Origin: a virus
Virus record (IMG/VR): IMGVR_UViG_3300049203_000028
Span: 1 to 50,412 of that record
Strand: one strand, 5' to 3'
DNA: 50,412 nucleotides
The notes under the pieces are model-generated. The model was given only the letters and a program-made list of their open reading frames with translations. It did not search any database and had not been told where the DNA came from. A program made the translations under genes and the position numbers. Positions 14,957 to 21,807 of this stretch are shown one piece after another. Numbering within the stretch: position 1 is the stretch's first letter; every line of letters starts with the position of its first letter.

Positions 14957-17431
14957 ATGTATATCCTTCCGGGGGCTCTCGCACCTCTCGGACAGTATCG
15001 CCAGTTCATCCTAGTCCGTCTCAAACCGGCTACAGATCATCTTGGCAAAACTGTCCCTGGGAAGCTCGCCAAATATCCAGCGTGGCCACACGACCATCCT
15101 ACGACGCACACGAAGGGCGACGGAACCGTAGTCCAAGTCGGCAAATGGGGTATGGTCAGCGCACACCGCCCAGATGCATGGCTTGACTGGCAGACGGCCG
15201 CAGCACTCGCCGCAATCGGCCCTATCGGCGGCGACACCGTCGCATGGACTGTCGGCTTTGTCGTTACGGAGAATGACCCGTTCGGCGTGTACGACCTGGA
15301 CGAATGCGCCACGCTCGCGGGAACGTGGAATGATCAAGCACAAGAGATAATGCGCCGCATGCCGGCCGCCGTCGAACTATCGCTATCGGGGCGAGGTCTT
15401 CACGGTTGGTTCACGTATCAGGGGAAGGCGCCCCCACACGGTAAGCGCAATCAGCATCTCAATATTGAGATGTACACCGAGGGTCGATTCATCGCCCTGG
15501 GAACCGCCGCATCCGGCCAGATGTACGACCTCACCGCACAACTGCCGCAGTTCATCGCCGATTACTTCCCGTACGTGGAAGAGGTCGAATGCGGCGAATG
15601 GACTGACGCCCCTGTGCCCGAGCACACGCCGTTGTCGGACGAAGACTTGTTGCGCATGGCGATGGCCAGTCAACGCAAAAAAGACGCGGAGAGCGTGTTT
15701 GCTGGCGGCCCGATGATGGCGAACTTCGCCGACCTGTGGAACGCTAACGTTTCGGTTCTGGCGCGCTGCTACCCGCCGCTGTCGGCCGGGAAGCCGTTCG
15801 GACAGACTGAAGCCGACCTTGCGCTAGCAAAGGAACTCGCGTACTGGACAGGCAAGGACTGCGAGCGCATCGCGCGCTTGATGCACATGAGCGGTCTGAA
15901 GCGCGACAAATGGTCGCCCGCTGTCCACAAGACCTATTTCCGAGACACGGTGCTCAAGGGTGTTGCTTTCTGCAACGCTGTCTATAAGGCTAAATCGGTT
16001 TTGCCCCCCGCGCCGACGAGTGGTGGCAAGCTGGAACCCGTGGCGATCACGCACGGGACGTTCGTCGGCCGGGAAAACCTCGCCGCCATCTTCAAGGACT
16101 GCGTGTACGTCCAGGACAACAATGAGGTGTTGCTTCCAAACGGGGACATGGTCGACCAATCGCGATTCAACGCGAAGTACGCCGGCTACACCTTCATCCT
16201 CGACAATGAGGGGCAGAAGACGACCAAATCGGCATGGGAAGCGTTTCTCGGCAACCAGTTAATCATGTTCCCCCGTGTAGAAGGGACTGAATTTAATCCG
16301 CGCCTGGACTTCCAATACGTGGTCGAGCGCGCCGGGCGACGCTGGGTCAACATCTACAAGGCGCCCGTCGTCGAGCGCAGGCCGGGCGACGTCAAGCCGT
16401 TCATGGACTTGCTACACAAGCTGTTGCCGAACGGTGATGATGCGTTGATCCTGCTGTCGTATATGGCGGCCGTCGTGCAGTACCCCGGCGTAAAATTCCG
16501 CTGGGCGCCTTTCGTCCAGGGCACGCAGGGTAACGGCAAGTCGACCCTTGTCGAATGCCTTAAATATGCTCTGGGTCACAAATACATCTTCGCGGTGAAA
16601 ACCGGAATGATCGAAAACGGTTTTAATGCGTGGCTTGAACGGAACCTTCTTTACGTTGCGGACGACATCTACAGTGCAAAAGACCGTACCGATATGATGG
16701 AAGCACTCAAGAGCCTGATCACCGAACGCGATCAGGCGATCACGCTAAAGGGTATCGATTCGCTGCAAAAGCGAATCTGCGGCAACTTCATGTTCACGGA
16801 CAACCACAAGGACGCGATGAAGAAACAAGACGACACGCGTCGTATCTGTACCCTTTATTGCGCGCAGCAATCGAAGTGGGACCGTCAACGCGATGGCCTG
16901 ACCAAAGAGTATTTCGGTGGCTTCCTTTACCCGTGGTTGGAAAGCGGCGGATACGCCCACGTGGCACACATGCTGGCGACGATGCCGATCGACCCTCGAT
17001 ACAACCCTGCCGGCGAGTGCCAAGAAGCGCCCGAGACGAGCGTGACGCGCGAAGCTGTCATCGACGGCCGCGACGCCCTGGAACACGAGATTGCGGAATG
17101 GATCGTCCTACGCGAGCCCGGCTTTGCTGGCGACTTCGTGTCGCACCATATGCTGAAGGCGCGCATGGCGCAGAACCCACAGTTCGCGAAGATGACGAAC
17201 CCGCTCAAGATCAAAGAGAAAATGCTGCGCCTGGGGTACGAACCGCACAGAGCGTTGCCGGAAGGTCGCACGACCGTGTACGTCCAGCCGGACAACACCA
17301 TGGCTATCCTCTACGTTAAGCGCGATAGTGCGGCCGCCGAAATGAAAGACCCGCACGAGGTTGCGGCGTTGTACCAGCAGTTGCAGCAGGAAGCGCAGAC
17401 CGAACAAACAGCACGGAGGTTCGCACAATGA
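14957..17431 (+). CDS. Primase-helicase (PrimPol-like plus SF3/D5-type helicase)
   Basis: In this 824-residue protein the N-terminal part resembles archaeo-eukaryotic PrimPol domains: VYDLDEC (D113, D115), LSLSGRGLHGW (142-151, with H149) and IEMYTEGRFIALG (170-182). The C-terminal half is an SF3/DUF5906-like helicase with Walker A GTQGNGKST (522-530), Walker B LLYVADD (564-570) and a later FMFTDN sensor-like segment. It should prime and unwind DNA at the replication fork for the family B polymerase. GGGG precedes the ATG by seven bases. An 18-bp perfect palindrome (15455-15472) lies in the coding sequence. The stop overlaps the next ATG. Confidence 0.88.
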   Translation: MYILPGALAPLGQYRQFILVRLKPATDHLGKTVPGKLAKYPAWPHDHPTTHTKGDGTVVQVGKWGMVSAHRPDAWLDWQTAAALAAIGPIGGDTVAWTVGFVVTENDPFGVYDLDECATLAGTWNDQAQEIMRRMPAAVELSLSGRGLHGWFTYQGKAPPHGKRNQHLNIEMYTEGRFIALGTAASGQMYDLTAQLPQFIADYFPYVEEVECGEWTDAPVPEHTPLSDEDLLRMAMASQRKKDAESVFAGGPMMANFADLWNANVSVLARCYPPLSAGKPFGQTEADLALAKELAYWTGKDCERIARLMHMSGLKRDKWSPAVHKTYFRDTVLKGVAFCNAVYKAKSVLPPAPTSGGKLEPVAITHGTFVGRENLAAIFKDCVYVQDNNEVLLPNGDMVDQSRFNAKYAGYTFILDNEGQKTTKSAWEAFLGNQLIMFPRVEGTEFNPRLDFQYVVERAGRRWVNIYKAPVVERRPGDVKPFMDLLHKLLPNGDDALILLSYMAAVVQYPGVKFRWAPFVQGTQGNGKSTLVECLKYALGHKYIFAVKTGMIENGFNAWLERNLLYVADDIYSAKDRTDMMEALKSLITERDQAITLKGIDSLQKRICGNFMFTDNHKDAMKKQDDTRRICTLYCAQQSKWDRQRDGLTKEYFGGFLYPWLESGGYAHVAHMLATMPIDPRYNPAGECQEAPETSVTREAVIDGRDALEHEIAEWIVLREPGFAGDFVSHHMLKARMAQNPQFAKMTNPLKIKEKMLRLGYEPHRALPEGRTTVYVQPDNTMAILYVKRDSAAAEMKDPHEVAALYQQLQQEAQTEQTARRFAQ
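15455..15472. repeat. 18-bp perfect palindrome shared with the polymerase gene
   Basis: CATCTCAATATTGAGATG is a perfect 18-base palindrome inside the primase-helicase gene. Its 14-base core TCTCAATATTGAGA recurs exactly at 3859-3872 in the DNA polymerase gene. I noticed no third copy. A binding site is possible, but codon use alone could also account for it. Confidence 0.5.
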
Positions 17432-17643
17432 GCAGCAAAAAACGAAGAATCAAACGGAAGATCAAATTGGCATCGAAGGCATATGCTTTCGCATTCTTCG
17501 CGGCCGACGACCAAACGTCTAACTGGACGAACCTCGCCGTCGACTGGAAGGTTCGCAACCTCGCGTTGAAGCGGAAAGGGATTCGTATGTCGTTCGCCAT
17601 TCACGAGGCGGGGGGAATTATATTTAATCGGGTCTATGTATGA
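17428..17643 (+). CDS. Small basic hypothetical protein
   Basis: The 71-residue protein starts by ATGA overlap with the primase-helicase stop and has GGAGG eight bases upstream. The N-terminus is very basic (SSKKRRIKRKIKLASK), which suggests nucleic acid binding. The rest contains aromatic residues (YAFAFFAADDQTSNWTNLAVDW) without a clear membrane segment. No family is recognised. Its coupling to the primase-helicase suggests an accessory role in replication, although early phage operons also carry unrelated small genes. Confidence 0.65.
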   Translation: MSSKKRRIKRKIKLASKAYAFAFFAADDQTSNWTNLAVDWKVRNLALKRKGIRMSFAIHEAGGIIFNRVYV

Positions 17644-17834
17644 GCACCATTTATACGGTCGGGGACGGCAAGCGCACACAGTTCGCGCAGCGTGAAGACG
17701 GCGTGTGGTTCATCCGTCACAAGTGGAACGGTAGATGGGGCAAATGGTTGGAACACGGTCGCCGCTGCCCTTACGAGTTCAGCAAATACCGGGCGCCCGG
17801 AGCGGGCAATGCGAGGTTGCCCGATGTCCGGTAA
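17640..17834 (+). CDS. Small basic, tryptophan-rich hypothetical protein
   Basis: The 64-residue protein begins on the preceding stop (ATGA) and has no good ribosome binding site of its own, so coupled translation is likely. The fold is probably a small beta sheet (IYTVGDGKRTQFAQREDGVWFIRHKWNGRWGKW), followed by a basic tail. Trp, Arg and Lys are enriched. It has no known family and no membrane segment. It overlaps the next gene by 11 bases. Confidence 0.6.
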   Translation: MSTIYTVGDGKRTQFAQREDGVWFIRHKWNGRWGKWLEHGRRCPYEFSKYRAPGAGNARLPDVR

Positions 17835-18012
17835 GTATTGCACCCCGGCGATGCTGTCCGCGTTGACCGAACTCAAGAAGGGAACACCGTGTCCAGCACC
17901 GCTACGCGAGACGTTGCGTTCGCGCGGCTGGGTGAACAAAGACGGGACCATATCGCAAAAGGGTCTTGTGTACCTTGCGGATAAACGGTACCCTAACGGT
18001 TCCAATTTCTAA
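17824..18012 (+). CDS. Small hypothetical protein (62 aa), HTH-like
   Basis: The ATG at 17824 has GAGG about seven bases upstream. The product (YCTPAMLSALTELKKG... LRETLRSRGWVNKDGTISQKGLVYLADK) reads as two or three helices with a wing-like end, the pattern of a small winged-helix DNA-binding domain. This is inferred from periodicity, not from a firm family match. It sits in the last part of the rightward early transcript. Confidence 0.6.
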   Translation: MSGKYCTPAMLSALTELKKGTPCPAPLRETLRSRGWVNKDGTISQKGLVYLADKRYPNGSNF

Positions 18013-18023
18013 AGGAGGTCATC

Positions 18024-18188
18024 ATGCGTAAAGGTGCAAAAGTAACGGTTCGTATGCCGAAGGGTCCGAACCGCGAGGGCAAGTTCGTGGGAGAGGAAAC
18101 CAATCGCGGCCTGTGGTATATCATCCAGCCGCACGAGAAGGGCGCACAACCGTTCAAGGTCCGACCCGCTACCGTGACGCCGCTCTAA
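18024..18188 (+). CDS. Small basic protein with optimal RBS (54 aa)
   Basis: This ORF (MRKGAKVTVRMPKGPN... to ...VRPATVTPL) is preceded by AAAGGAGGTC at 18011-18020, the closest match to the anti-Shine-Dalgarno consensus in the window, with optimal spacing, so it should be strongly translated. The sequence is basic and probably all beta (VTVRMP, GKFVGEE, LWYIIQP, FKVRPATV), like a small SH3-type barrel. It is the last gene before a strong terminator. No family is recognised. Confidence 0.7.
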   Translation: MRKGAKVTVRMPKGPNREGKFVGEETNRGLWYIIQPHEKGAQPFKVRPATVTPL

Positions 18189-18195
18189 AAAGAAT

Positions 18196-18217
18196 CCCCG
18201 CCGAAGCGGGGTTTTTT
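18196..18217 (+). terminator. Rho-independent terminator between convergent blocks
   Basis: CCCCGC, a CGAA tetraloop and GCGGGG are followed by six T residues. On the other strand a run of A before the stem gives a weaker T-tract, so it may act in both directions between the convergent early blocks. It overlaps the last two bases of the leftward gene ending at 18216. Confidence 0.9.
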
Positions 18218-18617
18218 ATTTCCTGAACATCCAACTCAATAGTTCGTCTGGCTTTGGTGGAACCCTGCGCAGTGCGCGTTGGCCCTTTAGATGTCGCTCG
18301 TACTTTTCCGGGTCTTGCTTCATCTTCTGGTACGCGTCCCGCCTGATCTGCGACCGTGTCTTTGCTGCAGGCTTCGGGACGCTCTTGCCCTTCCCCAGGC
18401 GCAGCACTGGGACGAACGGCCCGTTATTGCTGCGACGCGACCATCCGACCACGTGGGCAAGCTCGCGCTCCAGGAAGTGATTTACGTAATCTGCAACGCT
18501 CGCATGATGGCCGATGACGAGACGGTCGGCCAGTTCCCACTGTGCCATGTCTTTTTCTTTAAGGGCTGACATGATCTGCTCAATGCGCCGTCTGCTGCGA
18601 GAATCGCCCGGATTCAT
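18216..18617 (-). CDS. HTH-like protein, paralogue of the upstream gene
   Basis: The 133-residue basic protein has an N-terminal winged-helix-like region (RRRIEQIMSALKEKDMAQWELADRLVIGHHASVADYVNHFLERE) and a C-terminal part with PKPAAKTRSQIRRDAYQKMK. The same layout, with AQVMREYW in place of SQIRRDAY, occurs in the gene directly upstream, so the two are tandem paralogues. GGAGG lies eight bases before the ATG, which overlaps the upstream stop (ATGA). It probably binds DNA. The target is unknown. It is the last gene of the leftward accessory block. Confidence 0.75.
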   Translation of the reverse strand: MNPGDSRSRRRIEQIMSALKEKDMAQWELADRLVIGHHASVADYVNHFLERELAHVVGWSRRSNNGPFVPVLRLGKGKSVPKPAAKTRSQIRRDAYQKMKQDPEKYERHLKGQRALRRVPPKPDELLSWMFRK

Positions 18618-18916
18618 TTCTTACGCCTCCAATATTCGCGCATTACCTGCGCATGAGTTTTGACAGGTGGGCGCGGGGCATTCTTGCCGAAGCCCCATCG
18701 ATATATCGCCCAACGCACACCATTCGCCGAAGGTTCCGTCCATCCACGCACATGCAGCTTGCGCGTCCATTTGAGATTATCCAGGTAGGCGCGCAGGGAC
18801 TGTTGCCGGCTGACGTGCATCTTTTCGGCCAGTTGCGGGCGCGTCAAATCCTCGTCTAACAGGAAGTCGAGAATCTGACGCATACGGTACACGCTGCGCG
18901 AGTCCTTAGCGTTCAT
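18614..18916 (-). CDS. HTH-like protein (100 aa), tandem paralogue
   Basis: The start at 18916 was chosen because it overlaps the upstream gene's end by only 11 bases, and the longer version would run through that gene. The product has YRMRQILDFLLDEDLTRPQLAEKMHVSRQQSLRAYLDNL, a convincing winged helix-turn-helix, then WAIYRWGFGKNAPRPPVKTHAQVMREY, which parallels the next gene. No ribosome binding site is obvious, so coupling is likely. It probably represses or activates phage or host genes. Confidence 0.7.
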   Translation of the reverse strand: MNAKDSRSVYRMRQILDFLLDEDLTRPQLAEKMHVSRQQSLRAYLDNLKWTRKLHVRGWTEPSANGVRWAIYRWGFGKNAPRPPVKTHAQVMREYWRRKK

Positions 18917-19166
18917 ACGTATTGTTGACGCCGGTAGCCAGGTAGTTGATGAGGTGTTGGATGCCGCGCCCACGCTCGACGACGTTGCCCAGGCGGACGC
19001 CCCAAGCACCCGTGCTGGGGTGGATGTAGACTTCCCGCTTACCGTGTTTGAAATTGGCGCTGCCGCCTGGGTGCAAGGCGAAGTCATACCCCATCTTGCG
19101 CAACATATTGAGCGTGAACTCGCGGTTACGCGCCTTCTTTTCCCGACGCTCTTGGTTCAGATTCAT
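18906..19166 (-). CDS. Small basic hypothetical protein (86 aa)
   Basis: AGGAAG lies eight bases before the ATG at 19166. The N-terminus is strongly basic (NQERREKKARNREF), followed by a segment with ALHPGGSANFKHGKREVYIHPSTGAWGVRLGN that could be a small beta domain binding nucleic acid. It has no membrane segment and no recognised family. It overlaps both neighbours: 41 bases with the upstream membrane peptide gene and 11 bases with the downstream HTH gene. Confidence 0.65.
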   Translation of the reverse strand: MNLNQERREKKARNREFTLNMLRKMGYDFALHPGGSANFKHGKREVYIHPSTGAWGVRLGNVVERGRGIQHLINYLATGVNNTYER

Positions 19167-19272
19167 GGCAATGTCTTCCTTGGTTGCAGTTGTGATCGTC
19201 GCACGAGCTAGGCGGCGTCCAGCGCTGGACCGTGTACCATACGATGAGTACCACGACAAGCGCGATCATCAT
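19126..19272 (-). CDS. Small single-TM protein (48 aa)
   Basis: This ORF starts on the stop of the upstream gene (ATGA; two adjacent ATGs). Residues 2-15 are strongly hydrophobic (MIALVVVLIVWYTV), followed by a polar tail rich in Cys and His (SCDDHNCNQGRHCH) that could bind metal. It overlaps the next gene by 41 bases in another frame, which lowers certainty. Phages often encode such membrane peptides with roles in superinfection exclusion or host envelope interference, but nothing here identifies the role. Confidence 0.45.
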   Translation of the reverse strand: MMIALVVVLIVWYTVQRWTPPSSCDDHNCNQGRHCHESEPRASGKEGA

Positions 19273-19664
19273 TTGCGGACTTCGCGCACGGTTACGACAT
19301 CGCGGTGATTCCCCATGGCGAGCGGTTCGCACGGGGCTTGCTCGATCGTGATGACGAAGCCCATGCGGCGCGCTTCTGCGCACCAACGTTCGATCACGGT
19401 GCGGAACGCTTCGACCTTGTCGGCTGCGGGGTACACGGACGGCGCTACGCTGGCGCGCTCCGCGTACCCACGAGCAACCATTTGCTCATTTGTCCAGCCC
19501 TTGGAACGGAATGTCGAGTACGTTCCGTAAGATAGTCCGAGGTCGGTCATTTTCAGATCGGCGGGTTGAGGGTAAGTAAGGACTGGCGGAACCCAATACG
19601 TCCGTACTGTCGCGCGGCCGGCTTCGCGCTCCATTGCGCGTTCTTCGTCTTTGTCGTTCATCAT
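19269..19664 (-). CDS. Hypothetical protein carrying a GWTN/GWTD motif
   Basis: This 131-residue protein has AAAGGAGAT about eight bases before the first of two adjacent ATGs. The central part contains LKMTDLGLSYGTYSTFRSKGWTNEQMVARG, the same motif found twice in the ssDNA-binding protein and once in the first protein of the replication operon. The C-terminal region (EAFRTVIERWCAEARRMGFVITIE) is helical. The shared motif suggests that it meets the same partner as the ssDNA-binding protein, or forms a complex with it. The function is otherwise unknown. Confidence 0.7.
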   Translation of the reverse strand: MMNDKDEERAMEREAGRATVRTYWVPPVLTYPQPADLKMTDLGLSYGTYSTFRSKGWTNEQMVARGYAERASVAPSVYPAADKVEAFRTVIERWCAEARRMGFVITIEQAPCEPLAMGNHRDVVTVREVRK

Positions 19665-19945
19665 ATTTGAATCTCCTTTGTGAATATGGCCCGTCCGCCG
19701 CCCCATACGGTGATTTGCGGGCCGTTGAATGTAACGTCGCCGGGCGGCAGAGTGCCGAGTTGTTGCACGAGGATGGACGCTATTTCCATTGCGCCGGCAA
19801 CCGTCGCGTAGTCGCTGTCTGTTTGGCACGCGGTCAAGGCTAGCGGGCCGTTACGGTGGATCGTATGCCACGCGCTGCGGGCGTTGTCGTCGCACACGTT
19901 CGTGCGATACCAGTCGAGCAGCGCGCGGGCGAGTGGCGTGGTCAT
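19661..19945 (-). CDS. Hypothetical protein (94 aa)
   Basis: This 94-residue protein starts by ATGA overlap with its upstream neighbour and ends in an ATGA overlap with its downstream one. The first two thirds are helical (ARALLDWYRTNVCDDNARSAW, YATVAGAMEIASILVQQLG), and the C-terminus ends in a short hydrophobic beta segment (ITVWGGGRAIFT). No family, zinc site or membrane segment is recognised. Translation is likely coupled, because only a weak GAGAAA precedes the ATG. Confidence 0.6.
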   Translation of the reverse strand: MTTPLARALLDWYRTNVCDDNARSAWHTIHRNGPLALTACQTDSDYATVAGAMEIASILVQQLGTLPPGDVTFNGPQITVWGGGRAIFTKEIQI

Positions 19946-20157
19946 TTTATGTATTTCTCAACGTTGGACATCGCTTCGCCCCGCGTGGCGAACGATTCCC
20001 CCGTATCGCGGTCAACCCACTTGCCGCCAGATGCCGGACCAACACTGCCGATGATCATCATGTCGTGGCTGCGCTCCAAAAGCATCACGCGGCGCAGATG
20101 GGGGAGGGTAGAAGGCCGCCAGATGAAGCCCGGCGGCGCTTTGCGCGCCGTTGCCAT
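19942..20157 (-). CDS. Small hypothetical protein (71 aa)
   Basis: The 71-residue protein begins on the stop of the first gene after the promoter at 20413 (TAATG overlap). The sequence has a basic N-terminus (ATARKAPPGFIWRPS) and a C-terminal half with GGKWVDRDTGESFATRGEAMSNVEKY. The latter resembles short domains that read cellular targets, but I cannot name a family. There is no membrane segment. Confidence 0.6.
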   Translation of the reverse strand: MATARKAPPGFIWRPSTLPHLRRVMLLERSHDMMIIGSVGPASGGKWVDRDTGESFATRGEAMSNVEKYIK

Positions 20158-20333
20158 TACAGCGCGACCAGGGAGTCGAGGGGGAGGAACATTTCTCCCG
20201 GAGCGGTCTCGGCGTGGTTGTTCGGGTTGACCGCTTTGACCTGGGCGCCCCGCTCACCGCCAACGGTGCGGAACCCGAGGATGACGAAGGTTCCGGCGCG
20301 CTTACCCTTGACGATCTGATTGACGTTGAACAT
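20157..20333 (-). CDS. Small hypothetical protein (58 aa) directly behind duplicated promoter
   Basis: This ORF (MFNVNQIVKGKRAGTFVILGF... to ...LPLDSLVAL) has GGGAGAA eight bases before the ATG and follows the duplicated promoter/leader at 20344-20414. The product is probably an all-beta barrel (IVKGKRAGTFVILGF, GERGAQVKAVNP, MFLPLDSLV) and resembles small phage proteins found first in early operons. It is likely strongly expressed. The function is unknown. Confidence 0.75.
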   Translation of the reverse strand: MFNVNQIVKGKRAGTFVILGFRTVGGERGAQVKAVNPNNHAETAPGEMFLPLDSLVAL

Positions 20334-20343
20334 TTTGATTTCT

Positions 20344-20414
20344 CCCGTTTGCGCTTCGCACCGTGCGTCGCGTCCATGTAGAGAACTATACGCCGTTTAT
20401 TCGTATTGGTCAAC
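20344..20414 (-). promoter_or_regulatory. Duplicated promoter and leader, copy 1
   Basis: Read leftward, TTGACC (20413-20408), a 17-base spacer and TATAGT (20390-20385) form a strong promoter. The 71 bases from here to the ribosome binding site match 23301-23371 at 66 positions. The identity includes the promoter and most of the untranslated leader. It drives the genes from 20333 leftward. Confidence 0.85.
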
Positions 20415-20456
20415 GATCTTTTGCAGATGGTTACGGATAGCTGCAGCGTTCGACGC

Positions 20457-20573
20457 TCATACGGACCTCCCAATCTCGACAGGCGGTGTCATGTCGTCCA
20501 GCCATCCGAAAGCCTGGGCCAGCAGAACCGCGACGACCAGGACGATATACATCGTGACGATACGGCGGGTCAT
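20457..20573 (-). CDS. Small single-TM peptide (38 aa)
   Basis: The ATG at 20573 overlaps the stop of the preceding gene (ATGA). Residues 5-22 are hydrophobic (IVTMYIVLVVAVLLAQAF) after a basic start (MTRR), giving a likely inner-membrane peptide with a short acidic outer tail. It is the last gene before the promoter copy at 20413. A further ATG with a strong GGGAGG site overlaps its stop but gives only nine codons. The function is unknown. Confidence 0.55.
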   Translation of the reverse strand: MTRRIVTMYIVLVVAVLLAQAFGWLDDMTPPVEIGRSV

Positions 20574-20764
20574 ATCGTCTCCTTGGTGATGCGCTCGGCT
20601 TCGAAGCGGTATTCGGTTCCCCCACCGTGCCGGGTCGGGTAATAGCCTCGCAGGCAGACCTCTACGCCGCGCCGCTCCAGTTCCGCGGCAATGGGGTTGA
20701 TCTGCGCCATCAGCATACGGCCGGCGTCGGCGAGCTCCTTGTCGGATTGATCCTTGATGCTCAT
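20570..20764 (-). CDS. Small hypothetical protein (64 aa)
   Basis: The 64-residue protein starts by ATGA overlap. The N-terminal half is one long amphipathic helix (KDQSDKELADAGRMLMAQINPIAAELERRG), followed by a short beta hairpin (VEVCLRGYYPTRHGGGTEYRFEAERI). It has no membrane segment, zinc site or known family. Translation is probably coupled to the upstream gene. Its neighbours give no functional clue beyond membership of the accessory block. Confidence 0.6.
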   Translation of the reverse strand: MSIKDQSDKELADAGRMLMAQINPIAAELERRGVEVCLRGYYPTRHGGGTEYRFEAERITKETI

Positions 20765-20973
20765 TTAACAGCACCCCCATAACGTACGCGACGGAACGCC
20801 ACGTTGACCGCGAACTCTCGCCGCAACTTCCCCTTCTTCCTGGGCAGAGGGTCGAGCGCTGGAAAGTAATCGTTGCTCTCGGTCGGCAAGCCTGTGCGGC
20901 AATGACCGCTTAGAGCCAGAAGGCGACGCCAACCGGCGTAATAGCCTTCGCGTTGATTGCGAGACTTGTTCAT
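20761..20973 (-). CDS. Small basic hypothetical protein (70 aa)
   Basis: AAGGAGAAA lies about eight bases before the ATG at 20973, which also overlaps the upstream stop. The protein is basic throughout (NKSRNQREGYYAGWRRLLALSGH, LPRKKGKLRREFAVNVAFRRVRYG), which suggests nucleic acid binding or interaction with an acidic partner. No family or membrane segment is recognised. Confidence 0.65.
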   Translation of the reverse strand: MNKSRNQREGYYAGWRRLLALSGHCRTGLPTESNDYFPALDPLPRKKGKLRREFAVNVAFRRVRYGGAVK

Positions 20974-21155
20974 TGACGTTTCTCCTTGAGTTTGATGGTG
21001 AACAGTTCCCAGCACGCGGGGTCTATCTGGCTTTCGTCGTTCTCCCATTTCTGCCACGTGCGCAGGTTGCGATGGACCATTTCGGCCGCCTGGGTTTGCG
21101 TCAGTCCGGCGTTGTTGCGCGTGCGGGCGATCTGCTGCGGGGTTGGGGTCTTCAT
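20970..21155 (-). CDS. XRE/Cro-type helix-turn-helix protein (61 aa)
   Basis: The 61-residue protein is almost entirely one HTH domain: QQIARTRNNAGLTQTQAAEMVHRNLRTWQKWENDESQIDPACWELF, with the classic LTQxQAAxxV...RTWQKWE recognition pattern. GGAG is eight bases before the ATG. It resembles phage Cro-like or host-gene regulators rather than a full repressor, since no dimerisation or cleavage domain follows. It may control the promoters around 20.4, 23.3 or 24.5 kb. Confidence 0.82.
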   Translation of the reverse strand: MKTPTPQQIARTRNNAGLTQTQAAEMVHRNLRTWQKWENDESQIDPACWELFTIKLKEKRQ

Positions 21156-21325
21156 AGTCCGCTCCGAGGTTGACCGACTCGCATTGCGCCACATTCGCAA
21201 GTGTAGATTCCGCGACGGCTCAAGGTCTGCGTGCGGCCGCGAGGGGTCGTCTTTATCGATACGTCCGTGACATCGCGTTGCCACGTGTACGTGTGTTTCG
21301 GGCCGAGCGGGCAGCGGGCTTTCAT
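21152..21325 (-). CDS. Small Cys-containing protein (57 aa)
   Basis: The ATG at 21325 overlaps the upstream stop (ATGA) and the stop overlaps the next start. The protein is basic, with an early Cys-Pro (MKARCPLGPKHTY) and a C-terminal YTCECGAMR, so three cysteines and a histidine could form a small zinc-binding unit. No family is recognised. Without its own strong ribosome binding site it relies on coupling. Confidence 0.6.
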   Translation of the reverse strand: MKARCPLGPKHTYTWQRDVTDVSIKTTPRGRTQTLSRRGIYTCECGAMRVGQPRSGL

Positions 21326-21807
21326 TTCAGCACCCCGGCGTTGCGCGCACGGTTGATCAGGTCCAGGCCGCGCGACAAACTCTTCGGGTGATCGGTGCTG
21401 CCTGGGGCGGACGAACCTGTCAAATCCCGCACCGCGTCGAGCAATTCTTCGTACGTGGGCGGATTGGGTGGGGACAGCTTGTTGACGATCTCTTGTGCAG
21501 CGTTGCGCGCCGTGATAGTCGGAGGCTCGCCTTTGATCCAGTTGCGGGCGATCAGGATCAGGCTTTCCAGTTCGTATGCAGATACGCGGGGCTCGACGTC
21601 GACAAGGGTGTCGGGACGTGCCTTGATCGCTTGGGGTTGCGTATCGAAACTCCACGGTTGATCCATGCGCAACCCTAAAGCGACGGTATGGAATACGTAC
21701 TCGACACCCTCAACGGGCGCAATCATCAGCACGACGCGGACGGGTTCGCCTGGGGCGGTTGCCGGCAGAATGTCGCCGGGCTGCAGGTCTTTGATTGCTT
21801 TCTTCAT
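21322..21807 (-). CDS. Hypothetical protein, tandem paralogue A (161 aa)
   Basis: This gene shares its layout with the gene directly upstream. It begins with a KKAIKDLQPGDIL beta domain, has a variable middle, and ends with PPNPPTYEELLDAVRDL and a C-terminal INRARNAGVLK. The conserved tail (PPNPPTxEELL, then RARxAGxxK) shows tandem duplication followed by strong divergence. GGGGA lies about eight bases before the ATG. No enzyme motif or membrane segment is visible and the family is unknown to me. Confidence 0.7.
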   Translation of the reverse strand: MKKAIKDLQPGDILPATAPGEPVRVVLMIAPVEGVEYVFHTVALGLRMDQPWSFDTQPQAIKARPDTLVDVEPRVSAYELESLILIARNWIKGEPPTITARNAAQEIVNKLSPPNPPTYEELLDAVRDLTGSSAPGSTDHPKSLSRGLDLINRARNAGVLK

